The translations under genes were made by a program, and so were the position numbers. DNA of 64,000 nt. Origin: Terriglobus aquaticus (GTDB lineage Bacteria; Acidobacteriota; Terriglobia; Terriglobales; Acidobacteriaceae). Within the stretch, counting starts at the first letter, position 1; the number at the start of each line of letters is the position of its first letter. Below the pieces are notes generated by a model that was not told where the DNA came from, ran no database searches, and was given only the letters and a program-made list of their open reading frames with translations. The DNA lies in assembly GCF_025685415.1 (NCBI RefSeq), contig NZ_JAGSYB010000001.1, positions 1,550,001 through 1,614,000 on the forward strand, read 5' to 3'. This document shows, piece after piece, positions 1-8,866 of this stretch.

Positions 1-111
1 TTCGCAGGTCAGTCTAGAGTTGTTCCCCTGCCCGCCCGATGCCCCGTAGGTGGTAGGCGAGAGCGCGGTGAACACTGCGTCGATGAGACCAAAAGCCTTA
101 TCGGCTACATG

Positions 112-852
112 CTATGCCAATTCAGTCCCGGGCTCGGAGAGAAGCCGGATCGCGGCGCGGTACCCATGCAGAGTGCCGGTATCCACGTACGAGCGTCCCG
201 CCCGCACCCCGCATGCACGCCCGCCTTGTGCGAGCCATGCGTTCACCAGAGTTCCAAGGTATTCGTCTTGCCGGTCCGCTTGGCACCACAACGCATGCAG
301 TTCATGGAAGACGCGGCCCGGCATCCGTAACGCACCCCAGATCCAGTGACTGGTGGCCTTTGGATCCTTAACCTGGATCTTTTCTACGTCGCCCGCCTCG
401 GTGGTCACCACGGCGTCAAACAACTCCGGCCTCTCCACAGGAAACAGGAGAAACGAGAGGCGATCCTCAGGCAGTTGGGCGAGACCGTCATGCGGGAACC
501 AAATCGTGTCCGGCAGACCGATTGCGACCGGTTCGTCCGGCCCGATCACCGGGGCCGCCCGAAACAGCGCATCACACAATCCGCCCGCTGCGGGCTGCAC
601 GGCGTACACGATATCCGCGCCCCAGACCCGCGACCCGTAGTAGGCGAGGATGTCCGACTTGCCCGGAGAGATGACGAAGCAGAGCTTGTCGCAACCGGCC
701 GCGATCAGGCGCTCCACCAAGTACTCGCTCACCGCTCGGGGCCGCTCCGTGCCGTCCGTTTCCACGCGGCTGCCCACCGGCAGCAGTTCTTTGCTAAACG
801 CCAGCGGCTGGATGCGGCTGCCAAGACCGGCGGCCGGAATGATGCCCCACAT
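112..852 (-). CDS. Sugar-phosphate nucleotidyltransferase
   Basis: This 246-residue protein belongs to the nucleotidyltransferase fold that joins a nucleoside triphosphate to a sugar 1-phosphate (RfbA/GalU-like). The N-terminus IIPAAGLGSR followed by KELLPVG is the NTP-binding signature, and the Asp in IGLPDTIW fits the metal-binding aspartate. Reading upstream of the chosen ATG is open but gives low-complexity Arg/Ala sequence, so the start is placed at the ATG just before the signature. That ATG shares its A with the TGA of the glycosyltransferase gene upstream, so the two are probably translationally coupled. The exact sugar substrate cannot be read from the sequence. The pairing with a glycosyltransferase suggests surface or secondary glycan synthesis (inference). 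Confidence 0.85.
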   Translation of the reverse strand: MWGIIPAAGLGSRIQPLAFSKELLPVGSRVETDGTERPRAVSEYLVERLIAAGCDKLCFVISPGKSDILAYYGSRVWGADIVYAVQPAAGGLCDALFRAAPVIGPDEPVAIGLPDTIWFPHDGLAQLPEDRLSFLLFPVERPELFDAVVTTEAGDVEKIQVKDPKATSHWIWGALRMPGRVFHELHALWCQADRQDEYLGTLVNAWLAQGGRACGVRAGRSYVDTGTLHGYRAAIRLLSEPGTELA

Positions 853-1967
853 CAGCGTGCTCCCGCGATTGCTAGCGTTGGGACTGCTGGGTGCCAGGCC
901 TGCTCCAGCAGGCTCTCCAGCGTCTTGGCGCGCGCGTCTGCGGTGTGCTCCACCAAGACCCGATCCCGCGCCTGCCGTGCGATGCGATTCCGCTCTTCCG
1001 GGGAACGCTGCAATGCATGCACCACGTCGTCCGGGGAGTCGACCAGCAGGATCTGCTCCCCGGGAGTCAGAAACGTGTCCAGGCCCTCCCACTGGTCACT
1101 CAGCAACGGCGTGCCACAGCTTGCCGCTTCGAACAGACGTCCCGACGGGCAAAACCCGTACTCCGCCATGGCTTCTCGCGTGATGTTGAGCGTCCACTGC
1201 GAAGACGAGAAGAACGCGGGGTGCGCCGCCGGTGGAACGTGACGATGGAAGAACAGATTGCTGGTCCACGGGAAGTCTGCCGGATACTGCGCTCCACCGA
1301 TTAGAAATGCGCGCTCAGGCAAACGCCGCGCTGTTTCAAGAAACAGTCGATCCAGCGCCGGCTGGCGATCGGGGGCGTAGGTGCCCAGGTACGACAGATC
1401 GCAGAGGTAATGCTCCTGAGGCGGCACCGGGTGGTGCTGCAACGGATCAACCCAGCCATACAGAGGCGCGACGTTCCTCGCACCGAGTCGCTGTTGCAAT
1501 TCCGTCAGGGCGCGGCCACCCGTGTAACTGAGCACCAGGTCGAAACCGGCCAGACCGTCCGGAGGCAGGTATTCGGGACGTTCCCCGGAGTCCAACGACC
1601 GCAACGTGACCGGCGTATCCAGGTCGTAGAACACCTTCAGACCAGCCTTGGATTCGAGCAGCATCTGCGCAACCTGGCTGCCTTCCGGACAGTAGCTGGT
1701 CACAATCGCCACGTCGGCACTGTCGAGCGCCTGCTGCGCTGCAGCACGGACGCCGTCAAGATCCGGGTAGAACTGCAGTTCGCCACCGCCCGGCAGCTCC
1801 GTCAGGTCACGTGCATCGCGATAGTACTGAACGTCTTTTTCAAAGAAGGTGACGTGGTGGCCGCGATCGGAGAGAGCCCGCAGCAAGCCGCGCCAGAGCG
1901 TGGCGTGGCCGTTGCCCCACGATGAGCTCACCGTCAGGCCGAAGATCGCAATGTTCCATCCAGACAA
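852..1967 (-). CDS. CgeB-like glycosyltransferase
   Basis: The 371-residue protein starts with NIAIFGLTVSSSWGNGHAT and continues to FFEKDVQYY, the typical N-terminus of the CgeB/family-1-like glycosyltransferases. The C-terminal half has the donor-site pattern of GT-B enzymes (FEAASCGTPLLSDQWEGL). The open frame continues far upstream through the gene for the Lys/Ala-rich protein, but in that part it is an Arg-rich shadow. I chose a TTG start at 1967 because AGGGA lies seven to eight bases upstream and the conserved N-terminus begins there. The stop overlaps the start of the nucleotidyltransferase by one base. Acceptor and donor are unknown. The spacing of about 190 bases to the gene upstream suggests its own promoter. 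Confidence 0.8.
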   Translation of the reverse strand: MSGWNIAIFGLTVSSSWGNGHATLWRGLLRALSDRGHHVTFFEKDVQYYRDARDLTELPGGGELQFYPDLDGVRAAAQQALDSADVAIVTSYCPEGSQVAQMLLESKAGLKVFYDLDTPVTLRSLDSGERPEYLPPDGLAGFDLVLSYTGGRALTELQQRLGARNVAPLYGWVDPLQHHPVPPQEHYLCDLSYLGTYAPDRQPALDRLFLETARRLPERAFLIGGAQYPADFPWTSNLFFHRHVPPAAHPAFFSSSQWTLNITREAMAEYGFCPSGRLFEAASCGTPLLSDQWEGLDTFLTPGEQILLVDSPDDVVHALQRSPEERNRIARQARDRVLVEHTADARAKTLESLLEQAWHPAVPTLAIAGAR

Positions 1968-2160
1968 GCAGAGTTCCCTGAGAATGCTAACGGCGGTCGG
2001 ACGGTGCCAGGACTGATCCGGCCCGCGCGTGACCGCGTGGTAATTGACACTGAGATGCAAAGAGGAGCCTGGCGTAGCCAGACTCCCCGGTGAGCCAGAG
2101 GGCGAAACCTTGCCTGCAGCATACACAGCATCTATGAAGATGCTGCGGTTCGCCGCAATG

Positions 2161-3012
2161 CTAGCGCCGGCCCGCCTTCTTTGCTGTGGACTTGACTGAG
2201 GCGCCCTTCTTGGCCGGCGCCTTTTTCGCTGCGCTCTTGCTTGCGGTCTTCTTGGCGGCGGCTTTGGTGGCCGGCTTGTTCGGTCCGCGGCCGCCCTGGT
2301 AGCCCTTGCTGCCGCTCGACTTCGAAGCCGACTTCTTCGCCGAGGTGCCCTTCGCGGCTGTCTTGCCTGCCGACTTTGTGGAACCCTTCTTCGCGGCTGC
2401 CTTCGTGGCCGGCTTGTTGGGCCCGCGTCCGCCTTGGTAGCCTTTGCTGCCGCTGGACTTCGTGGCCGACTTGCTCCCGGAGGTCTTCTTAGCGGACGTC
2501 TTGCTCGCCGCCTTCTTCGCAGAAGTCTTGCTTGCGGAACTCTTCTTGGCGGAGGCGCTCGCGCCGCTAGTCCGCGAGGCTGACTTCGCGCCAGTGGTCT
2601 TCGACGCTGATTTAGCGCCACTGGTCTCCGACGCCGACTTCGTCGCGCTCTTCTTTGCGGAAGCCTTCTTAGCCGGGGCCTTCTTCGTCGACTTCGACGA
2701 GACGGACTTCTTCGCGCTCTCCGACAGGCTCTCGGGATGCACGAACTTGTTGAAGTTGCTTTCCGCACCCTCCGACGTGACGTCCTGGTACACCATCACC
2801 AGACCGCTTTCATCGAACTTCTTGAAGAACGGCTCCCAATCGATTTCCTGCAGCTTGTCGTCGTTCGCGTTCGGAGCGTCGGGGAACTCCAGGCGGATGA
2901 TGCCCACCTCGTCACCCTGTTCCGTGCTGGCCACGTCCGCCGGCCGCCCGCCCCGCTTCTCTGCCCACGCTCGAATCTCGTCGTGGTCCTGCGTCGTCTT
3001 TGTAAGCGCCAT
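2161..3012 (-). CDS. Histone H1-like Lys/Ala-rich protein with conserved N-terminal domain
   Basis: The 283-residue protein has two parts. Residues 1 to about 95 form a compact acidic domain (TQDHDEIRAWAEKRGG, then EIDWEPFFKKFDES and MVYQDVT). This family is often found in bacteria and, as I recall, is sometimes misannotated as a glucan branching enzyme. The rest is a long disordered tail of Lys, Ala, Ser and Thr resembling histone H1 or the C-termini of bacterial DNA-binding proteins. Inside the tail a 24-residue element containing GYQGGRGPNKPATKAAAKK occurs twice, 46 residues apart. A role in DNA binding or compaction is inference from composition. The ATG at 3012 starts the conserved domain, and the upstream extension is not conserved-looking. 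A Ku gene lies about 6 kb away. Confidence 0.75.
   Translation of the reverse strand: MALTKTTQDHDEIRAWAEKRGGRPADVASTEQGDEVGIIRLEFPDAPNANDDKLQEIDWEPFFKKFDESGLVMVYQDVTSEGAESNFNKFVHPESLSESAKKSVSSKSTKKAPAKKASAKKSATKSASETSGAKSASKTTGAKSASRTSGASASAKKSSASKTSAKKAASKTSAKKTSGSKSATKSSGSKGYQGGRGPNKPATKAAAKKGSTKSAGKTAAKGTSAKKSASKSSGSKGYQGGRGPNKPATKAAAKKTASKSAAKKAPAKKGASVKSTAKKAGRR
2251..2460 (-). repeat. Two 72-bp near-identical coding repeats, 138 bp apart
   Basis: Bases 2251-2322 and 2389-2460 align with only scattered, mostly third-position differences and encode the same element (AAAKK, GRGPNKP, KGYQGG, SSGS read in reverse order of coordinate). Synonymous drift shows that the peptide is kept while the DNA diverges, which points to selection on the repeat unit. 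Confidence 0.8.
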
Positions 3013-3287
3013 CCTATTCACCCCTGTGTGATTGCTGCGTTCAGTCCGGGCTGCACCGACGATGCAGCACTCATCGACTGTGATGACGCATGGTCCCATT
3101 GTGCTGTCTGCTTCGGCAATACCTTTCTTCTTTTCAGCACGGTCGAGTTACAAGTACGCACACTTGTGCGGACCGCGAACGAAGAATCGGCTGCTCCCGC
3201 ACAGCACAGGATGGTTGAGGCTAGGGTGGAACTTCACCGCCCCGAGTTGCGGATGCTCCGTCCAGAACACCCGCCTAAGGGTCGCGG

Positions 3288-4367
3288 CTAGCGCGAGTGA
3301 TCTTCCGCGATGCCCGTGCTTGCCGCCCCTGAGCCGTCCGGCGGACGCTCTGAAGTAGTGGTGCTGAAGGCTCCCGGTGTCGAGGCGACCTGCCCGGCCT
3401 TGCAGGGTGGAGGCGTCACAAGTGTCCCGTTAACCTTCACGGGCCTAGTCGTCGTTCCAGCGGCAACCTGCTGACACGGAACCGCGGCCGCCTGCACCTC
3501 CATGCCCTTGGGCAGGGCGGGAGCGTTGGCCAAATGCCGCTTCTGTTCGTCGCTCATGGGCAGAGCGCCGGGCCAAACATACGGAGCTTTGTTCACCGTT
3601 CCATAGCCGATGCTTGGGTATCGGCCGGGCTGTTGGAAGTCATGATCCACGGCGAAGAAGATAGAGCGCTTTGCCTTGCCGGATAGCGGCTTTTCGCTGG
3701 AAAGCTGGACCACGTGGTCGTCGGGCGTTGTGATGGTGAGGGTCGGTCCGTCCAGCGCATCCTTCAGCTCTGTGGAGTAGGGGAAATGCACGGGGGAGGC
3801 GACGATGGTGCCGTAACCCGGCACAGACACATACAGGTAGAGGAAGCTCGGAATTTCGTAGTTGAGCCGTGCACGGCCGATCATGCCGTCGACCGTCAGG
3901 GTGCCATTCTGCACGTTCAGCTCTACGCGCTTTTGCTTCAGCAGCTCTTTCCGTTTCTCCTGGCAGGACTTGTCCTTCTTCGCGCACGGTGGGATCTTGA
4001 CGGGATTACCCTGGTCGTCAAAAACCGAGATGGCGATCTCGTTGTCTTCCAGCTTCAGCAGCTTGGCTTCCGCCTCCTGCTGTTTTTTCTGTTTCTCCGC
4101 TTCCTTCTGCGCCTTGGCTTCTTCCTTCTTCCTGTCTTTGTCGACGTGCCCGGCGGCCTTCGCTTCTCCGCGGGAGATCGGGTCGTCGGGCTTGCCCTGT
4201 CCCTCGGAAGTTGCAGGGGGAACAGCAGCGACCGTGCCGGCCGGCTGTGGCTGTGAGGCAGCCGGGGCCGGAGCGCCGTCCGATACCGAGGAGCCGGGCA
4301 CTTGCTGGGCGGTCAGAACGGAGCACGCGAGCAGGATTGGAGCGAAGCGGAGATAGGCAAGGCGCAT
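3288..4367 (-). CDS. Exported hypothetical protein with charged coiled-coil segment
   Basis: The 359-residue protein begins with a hydrophobic export signal (MRLAYLRFAPILLACSVLTAQ). LLAC could act as a weak lipobox, or cleavage could follow LTA. A Pro/Ala-rich linker is followed by a highly charged Lys/Glu/Ala stretch at about residues 65-100, likely a helix or coiled coil, then a beta-rich domain with several Cys. The C-terminus is again Pro/Thr/Ser-rich. I do not recognise the family. A TTG lies six codons upstream in frame, but the ATG at 4367 has AAGGAA nine bases before it and starts the signal peptide. It is divergent from the RNase HII gene. Confidence 0.7.
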   Translation of the reverse strand: MRLAYLRFAPILLACSVLTAQQVPGSSVSDGAPAPAASQPQPAGTVAAVPPATSEGQGKPDDPISRGEAKAAGHVDKDRKKEEAKAQKEAEKQKKQQEAEAKLLKLEDNEIAISVFDDQGNPVKIPPCAKKDKSCQEKRKELLKQKRVELNVQNGTLTVDGMIGRARLNYEIPSFLYLYVSVPGYGTIVASPVHFPYSTELKDALDGPTLTITTPDDHVVQLSSEKPLSGKAKRSIFFAVDHDFQQPGRYPSIGYGTVNKAPYVWPGALPMSDEQKRHLANAPALPKGMEVQAAAVPCQQVAAGTTTRPVKVNGTLVTPPPCKAGQVASTPGAFSTTTSERPPDGSGAASTGIAEDHSR

Positions 4368-4467
4368 TGGGGGCAGTTCCTTCAAAGGCGGTGTCGAACG
4401 CCATCAAGATAGCCAAGCTGTAGCCTATCGGCGATACCCCTTTCGGGCCAGTACACTGAAAATCGAC

Positions 4468-5340
4468 GTGCCCAAGCGACAGACTTCTCTAGCAAAAAGC
4501 CAGCGCAACCGCCTCCCGGGCAAGCCGGTGGTACCGGCGGAGTTTCGGCGCAAACGGCCCATGGTTCCCGCTGGATGCACAAAGGAGCAGATGCTACGGG
4601 AGGCCATCTGTTCCGACGCTCCCGAGGAGGCCCTGAGATACCGCGGATTCGCCAGCATCGCGGGCATCGACGAGGTCGGCCGGGGAGCCCTGTTCGGCCC
4701 TGTCGTCGCGGCTGCGGTCATCCTTCCGCGGCGTACCACGCGACTGCAGCGCCTCGGTCTGCGCGACTCCAAGCAGTTGAAGCGCGAAGATCGGGAACGT
4801 CTCGATCGCGAAGTGCGCAAAGCAGCGATCGCGTTCGGCATCGGTGAGGTGGATGCAGCGGGCATCGACCGGATCAATATCTACCAGGCGAGCCGGCTGG
4901 CCATGCGTCTGGCCGTGGAAGCTCTGCCCGTTGAGCCCGATCACCTCTTGATCGACGCGCTGCGAATCGAACACGCCTGCGCGCAGACCAAGATCATCTA
5001 TGGCGATTCGTTGTCCATCTCCATTGCGGCAGCGAGCGTAATCGCCAAGGTGCACCGCGATGCCATGATGCGTGAGATGGACAATCAGTACCCGCAGTAC
5101 GGGCTCGCCAACCACAAGGGTTATGCCACGCCGGAACATCGCGCCGCGCTCAAGAAGCACGGTCCGTGCGAGCTGCACCGGCGCAGCTTTGCCCCGGTTG
5201 CGAAGTTCTACGGTCCGGAGGCGTTGCGGCTAGCACTCGAAAACGAGGAGCGCCTGCAGGAACAGGCGTTGCGGGACGATGACGTGCTGGACACTTTGCT
5301 GAACGATGCACCTGAGGAGGAGCTTTGCCTGGAAGATTGA
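4468..5340 (+). CDS. rnhB: Ribonuclease HII
   Basis: RNase HII removes RNA from RNA-DNA hybrids and single misincorporated ribonucleotides in the cytoplasm. The signature GIDEVGRG supplies the first Asp and Glu. LLIDAL supplies the next Asp, and the Asp in ASVIAKVHRD completes the DEDD centre. The full frame from GTG 4468 gives 290 residues, which is long. The in-frame ATGs at 4561 and 4591 (the latter three bases after AAAGGAG) give about 250-260 residues and put the signature nearer its usual distance from the start, so the first 30-40 residues are doubtful. An acidic C-terminal tail follows the core. The stop overlaps the deacetylase gene, indicating an operon. Confidence 0.93.
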   Translation: MPKRQTSLAKSQRNRLPGKPVVPAEFRRKRPMVPAGCTKEQMLREAICSDAPEEALRYRGFASIAGIDEVGRGALFGPVVAAAVILPRRTTRLQRLGLRDSKQLKREDRERLDREVRKAAIAFGIGEVDAAGIDRINIYQASRLAMRLAVEALPVEPDHLLIDALRIEHACAQTKIIYGDSLSISIAAASVIAKVHRDAMMREMDNQYPQYGLANHKGYATPEHRAALKKHGPCELHRRSFAPVAKFYGPEALRLALENEERLQEQALRDDDVLDTLLNDAPEEELCLED

Positions 5341-6053
5341 TGTGCGTGGTAGCGCACCCGGACGATGAATGCTTCGGCTTCGGCGGAGCTTTGGCGCTGG
5401 CAGCCGATGCGGGATGGTCGACAAGCGTGATCTGCCTCACGGACGGCCAGGCCGCAACAAACCGCGGCACCTCCACAGACAGTGCCGACCTGGGTCGCAT
5501 GCGTCGCGAAGAGCTGGCCGCAAGCTGCCGGATCCTGGGCGTTTCTGAGCATGAACTGCTGGACTACCATGACGGACGCCTGGAGTTCGCAAGCTTGCAC
5601 GAGGTCGGCAGCCGTTTAGTCGAGCGCATGCGCTCCTGGAAGCCCGATGTCGTGCTCACCTTTGCTCTGGATGGTGGCCTAAACGTGCATCCGGACCACG
5701 CCGCGGTGAGCGCCTTTACCTCGGCGGCGTTCCGCTGGTCAGCGCGGTCCAAGCGCTATCCCGAGCTCGGGCTGCCACCGTGGACACCGCAGCGGCTCTA
5801 CCACCTGAGTACCGACTTCTGCCTCGCCGATCGCGAGCCGCTGCTGCCCTCACCGTGGACGGTCAAGCTCGACATCACAAGCGTGAAGCAGCGCAAAGAG
5901 GAAGCCTTCCTGGCCCACACATCGCAGGTTGCGGTGTACGACAAGGTGAAGCCGTACTGGGACCGCTACGGAGATTTCGAGTACTACACGCAGATGGCAG
6001 CAGCGTCGCCGGAGCAGATGCAGCAGACTACCTCAATCTTCGAAGAGCAGTAA
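5325..6053 (+). CDS. PIG-L (LmbE-like) deacetylase
   Basis: This 242-residue protein belongs to the zinc-dependent N-acetylglucosaminyl deacetylase family (LmbE/MshB/BshB). AHPDDE near the N-terminus carries the first zinc ligands and the catalytic Asp, and NVHPDHAA supplies the later His. Such enzymes deacetylate GlcNAc-linked small molecules such as bacillithiol or mycothiol precursors, or act on glycolipids. Which one applies here is unknown. The start is TTG 5325, four to five bases after GGAGGAG inside the end of rnhB. An ATG at 5340 overlaps the rnhB stop but is too far from that ribosome site. The 16-base overlap implies co-translation with rnhB. Confidence 0.85.
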   Translation: MPGRLMCVVAHPDDECFGFGGALALAADAGWSTSVICLTDGQAATNRGTSTDSADLGRMRREELAASCRILGVSEHELLDYHDGRLEFASLHEVGSRLVERMRSWKPDVVLTFALDGGLNVHPDHAAVSAFTSAAFRWSARSKRYPELGLPPWTPQRLYHLSTDFCLADREPLLPSPWTVKLDITSVKQRKEEAFLAHTSQVAVYDKVKPYWDRYGDFEYYTQMAAASPEQMQQTTSIFEEQ

Positions 6054-6092
6054 TCGGTCTGCACGGCACACCGCCCCTCTCGGCAGCTTCGA

Positions 6093-6788
6093 TCAGGCCG
6101 CGGTTTGCAGGGTGGGCCGCGCCCGCCGCTTCTGCCACCAACTCCACGCGGGTCGGGCCAGCAGCAGGACTGCGAGGACTACGGTATCGGCGAGCGGCGC
6201 CAGATTGCCCTTCTTCACCAGCCACCAGTAGTGCACCATAGCCAGAATTGCTGCACCGTAGACCACGCGATGCAGCGTCTGCCACGGTTTGCCGCCCATT
6301 CTCCGCATCACGCTCTGCGGGGACGTAATCGCCAGCAGGAACAGCAGGAACCAGGCCAACAGTCCAACCTGGATGAACACGCGCTTTTTCAGGTCATCGC
6401 GCAGGGTCGGCCACACATCGATCCAGTTCTGGCGTAAGGCATGCCACTCGTGCGCTTTCACGTTTGCCAGAGCGGAAGTGATGTCGAAGCCGGAAAAGAG
6501 GAAGACGTACACCAACAGGTGCAGCGTCGCGTAGTAAAAGGCGAACAGGCCGACCATGCGGCGGTAGCGCACCAGGAAGCCGAGCCTCGGCGAAAGGCGC
6601 CGCACCGGCGAGATAGCCAGACCGATCAGCAGGCAGTACACGGCCAGGTCGCCCGTGTTGTGTGTCAGCGTCGCTACGGGATCGGAGCCGAGTTGATTGG
6701 CAAGCAGAGCCCGGACAAGCAGTAGTGACGGCGTGAGGAATAGCAGGAAGATCAACGGCTTCGTCCACTGCACGGCGCGGTTGGTCAT
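6093..6788 (-). CDS. msrQ: Haem-binding membrane subunit of the MsrPQ methionine sulfoxide reductase
   Basis: The 231-residue protein has about six transmembrane helices of the ferric-reductase-like type. The sequence around RYRRMVGLFAFYYATLHLLVY holds a conserved haem-ligand-type His. A second His-containing segment is TLHRVVYGAAILAMVHYWWL. MsrQ passes electrons from the quinone pool or flavin to periplasmic MsrP, which reduces oxidised methionine in exported proteins. It follows msrP by 49 bases on the same strand, the usual order. Length and features are normal for the family. Confidence 0.9.
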   Translation of the reverse strand: MTNRAVQWTKPLIFLLFLTPSLLLVRALLANQLGSDPVATLTHNTGDLAVYCLLIGLAISPVRRLSPRLGFLVRYRRMVGLFAFYYATLHLLVYVFLFSGFDITSALANVKAHEWHALRQNWIDVWPTLRDDLKKRVFIQVGLLAWFLLFLLAITSPQSVMRRMGGKPWQTLHRVVYGAAILAMVHYWWLVKKGNLAPLADTVVLAVLLLARPAWSWWQKRRARPTLQTAA

Positions 6789-6837
6789 GCGTGCTCTGCC
6801 CTGCTCTTCACGGTCTGGTAGCCCTCGTTCGCGACAA

Positions 6838-7806
6838 CTAGTAGTTCTTGATCAGGTCCATGCCCTTATACAGGCCCGCAACCTGCTCCGCATAGCCGTT
6901 GAACGGCAGCGTGGGTACCGTGTGCGGCAGCAACGAGGTGTCGATGCGCCGTTCGTGAGCCTGGCTCCAGCGCGGTTCATCCCTTTGCGGGTTCACGTTG
7001 CTGTAGAAACCGTATTCGCTCGGGCTCAGGGTATCCCATGTGGTTGCGGGTTCCTCCGCGACAAAGCGGATGCGGGTGACCGACTTGGCTGACTTGAACC
7101 CGTACTTCCACGGCACGATGATGCGCACAGGCGCGCCCTGCTGATTTTCAAGGGTCTCGCCATACGAGCCGAACGTGAGCAGGGTGAGGGGGTGCATCGC
7201 CTCGTCCATCCGCAGGCCTTCGCGATACGGCCACTGGATCATGCCGGGAGCGTCGGACTCCTGCTTGGGGTCGAAGAACGAGATGAACTCGACGTACTTC
7301 GCCTGCGCCTTGGGCTGAGCGAACTTGATCAGTTCGGCAAGCGAGTAACCGACCCAGGGGATCACCATGCTCCATGCTTCGACACAGCGGAAACGATAGG
7401 TGCGGTCCTCCAGCGGACGGTAGCGTAACAGGTCGTCGATGCCGACCGTCTTCGGGTTATTGCAAAGGCCTTCCAGCGTGACCGTCCAGGGCCGCGTATG
7501 CAGACTGCCGGCGTGGTCAGCGGGATCGCGCTTGTCTGTGCCGAACTCGTAGAAGTTGTTGTAGGTGATCGCCTTCTGCTTGGGCGTGACCGTCTCGTTA
7601 ACGGCCGGAAATGAACCTGGGCGCGAGGGCAGTTTGTTCGCCGCAAAGGCAATCCCGGGCGTGCCGATGGGTGGCAGCTTCTTGCGAGCTTCGTAGAGCA
7701 GGCCCGCCGCCGCCAGCCCGCCGAAGATCAAATTCCTGCGGTTCAGGAATTTCTCTCTCGGTGTTACTTCGGAGGAACGGAATTCCGGTGCGTTCTTGAG
7801 CAACAT
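6838..7806 (-). CDS. msrP: Periplasmic molybdopterin methionine sulfoxide reductase catalytic subunit
   Basis: The 322-residue protein has a twin-arginine leader (NRRNLIFGGLAAAG), consistent with export of a folded molybdenum cofactor enzyme. The Cys in YRFRCVEAWSM is the expected molybdenum ligand, and EAWSMVIPWVGY is a family hallmark. MsrP repairs methionine sulfoxide in periplasmic proteins with electrons from MsrQ, encoded just downstream. The ATG at 7806 is followed by a positively charged region before the Tat motif, normal for the family. The upstream neighbour is divergent. Confidence 0.92.
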   Translation of the reverse strand: MLLKNAPEFRSSEVTPREKFLNRRNLIFGGLAAAGLLYEARKKLPPIGTPGIAFAANKLPSRPGSFPAVNETVTPKQKAITYNNFYEFGTDKRDPADHAGSLHTRPWTVTLEGLCNNPKTVGIDDLLRYRPLEDRTYRFRCVEAWSMVIPWVGYSLAELIKFAQPKAQAKYVEFISFFDPKQESDAPGMIQWPYREGLRMDEAMHPLTLLTFGSYGETLENQQGAPVRIIVPWKYGFKSAKSVTRIRFVAEEPATTWDTLSPSEYGFYSNVNPQRDEPRWSQAHERRIDTSLLPHTVPTLPFNGYAEQVAGLYKGMDLIKNY

Positions 7807-7953
7807 CAGGCTGACCCTCTGAACAGTAGACGCGCGCCAAGCTCCCGTGGATTGATCATTCGCCGGTGCGGCGAACAGAGCGACGCGCGCCTTTCAACCG
7901 GATCGCATCAGAGTGTTCTGAGGTGCTGGATGCACCATCTGCCCGGAGACACG

Positions 7954-8745
7954 ATGACCGAACTCAGCGCCGCCCGTGAAAACGTCCTGTTCCGCACTGC
8001 CGATTTCTTGTTGGATCATCGCCGCACGGGCGAACCGGTGGCCGATATCCCTGAAGAATTGCTCCCCCTTTCGGAGCAGGAAGCGTTCTTTGTTCAGGAC
8101 ACCATGATGCGCGCCTATGACGAGATCGGAGGATGGAAGATCGGCGCCCGCTCCCCGGATGGAACACCTTTTTTCGCACCGATGCCGGCCCAATGGATGG
8201 GTGCAAACGGAACCCTGTTTCGGGGACCGATGCACCGCCTGCACGGGGTGGAAGCAGAGATCGCCTTTCAGTTGAAATCCGACCTGCCGAAGCGCTCTGA
8301 GCCGTACACGCGCGACGAGGTGCTTTCCGCGATTGGATCGTGCCATTCCGCAATCGAGGTGATCGAATCGGCCCTGCTCGAGCCGCTGTCTGCACCTCGC
8401 GAAAGCATGATGGCGGACATGCAGATGCACGGCGGATTCGTGGCAGGTCCCGCGATTCCCAATTGGCAAGACATCGATTGGCAGAAGGAAGGCGTTCACC
8501 TGATGGTGGATGGGAGCGTGCGCGTGGAGAATGTGGCTTCGAATCCGGGTGGTACAGACTTTCTGCGGCTGCTCACCTACTTGGCGAACGAAGGCTCTCA
8601 TCGCACCGGCGGCCTGCGTGCCGAGCAGTGGATCACGACCGGCAGTTGGACCGGTGTGACCTGGGCAACGCCCAGCGCCCAGGTGTCCGTCGAGTTCGAC
8701 CACGCGGGAAGCGTGAGCCTGCAGTTTGCGGCGCAGCCCTTCTAA
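7954..8745 (+). CDS. 2-keto-4-pentenoate hydratase / FAA-hydrolase-like protein
   Basis: The 263-residue protein resembles the hydratase branch of the fumarylacetoacetate hydrolase superfamily. GWKIGARS and VEAEIAFQL match regions that build the metal site in 2-keto-4-pentenoate hydratases and oxalocrotonate decarboxylases. VIESAL and GGFVAGPAI match later core motifs. The reaction cannot be fixed, because hydration, decarboxylation and C-C cleavage all occur in the superfamily. The start is the ATG at 7954 with GGAG five bases upstream. Open frame before it is not conserved-looking. No other genes of an aromatic-degradation pathway lie nearby, so its role is unclear. Confidence 0.78.
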   Translation: MTELSAARENVLFRTADFLLDHRRTGEPVADIPEELLPLSEQEAFFVQDTMMRAYDEIGGWKIGARSPDGTPFFAPMPAQWMGANGTLFRGPMHRLHGVEAEIAFQLKSDLPKRSEPYTRDEVLSAIGSCHSAIEVIESALLEPLSAPRESMMADMQMHGGFVAGPAIPNWQDIDWQKEGVHLMVDGSVRVENVASNPGGTDFLRLLTYLANEGSHRTGGLRAEQWITTGSWTGVTWATPSAQVSVEFDHAGSVSLQFAAQPF

Positions 8746-8866
8746 CGCCGCATCGAGGCAGCACAACCCCGGAGCATAAGCCTGCAGCTCTGCGCCGGTC
8801 CGCGGATGCCCTCGTGCATCCCGAATGCTGCCGGGATGAATCACACAAGGTACTCGAGGTGGCAAA

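Noticed and set aside
346-1242. Long plus-strand open frame of 298 codons
   Set aside because: It is antisense to the nucleotidyltransferase and glycosyltransferase and has the Arg/Pro/Ser-rich composition typical of shadow frames in GC-rich DNA.
1968-2768. Upstream extension of the glycosyltransferase frame through the histone-like gene
   Set aside because: It is Arg-rich shadow sequence; the conserved N-terminus and a ribosome site fit the TTG at 1967.
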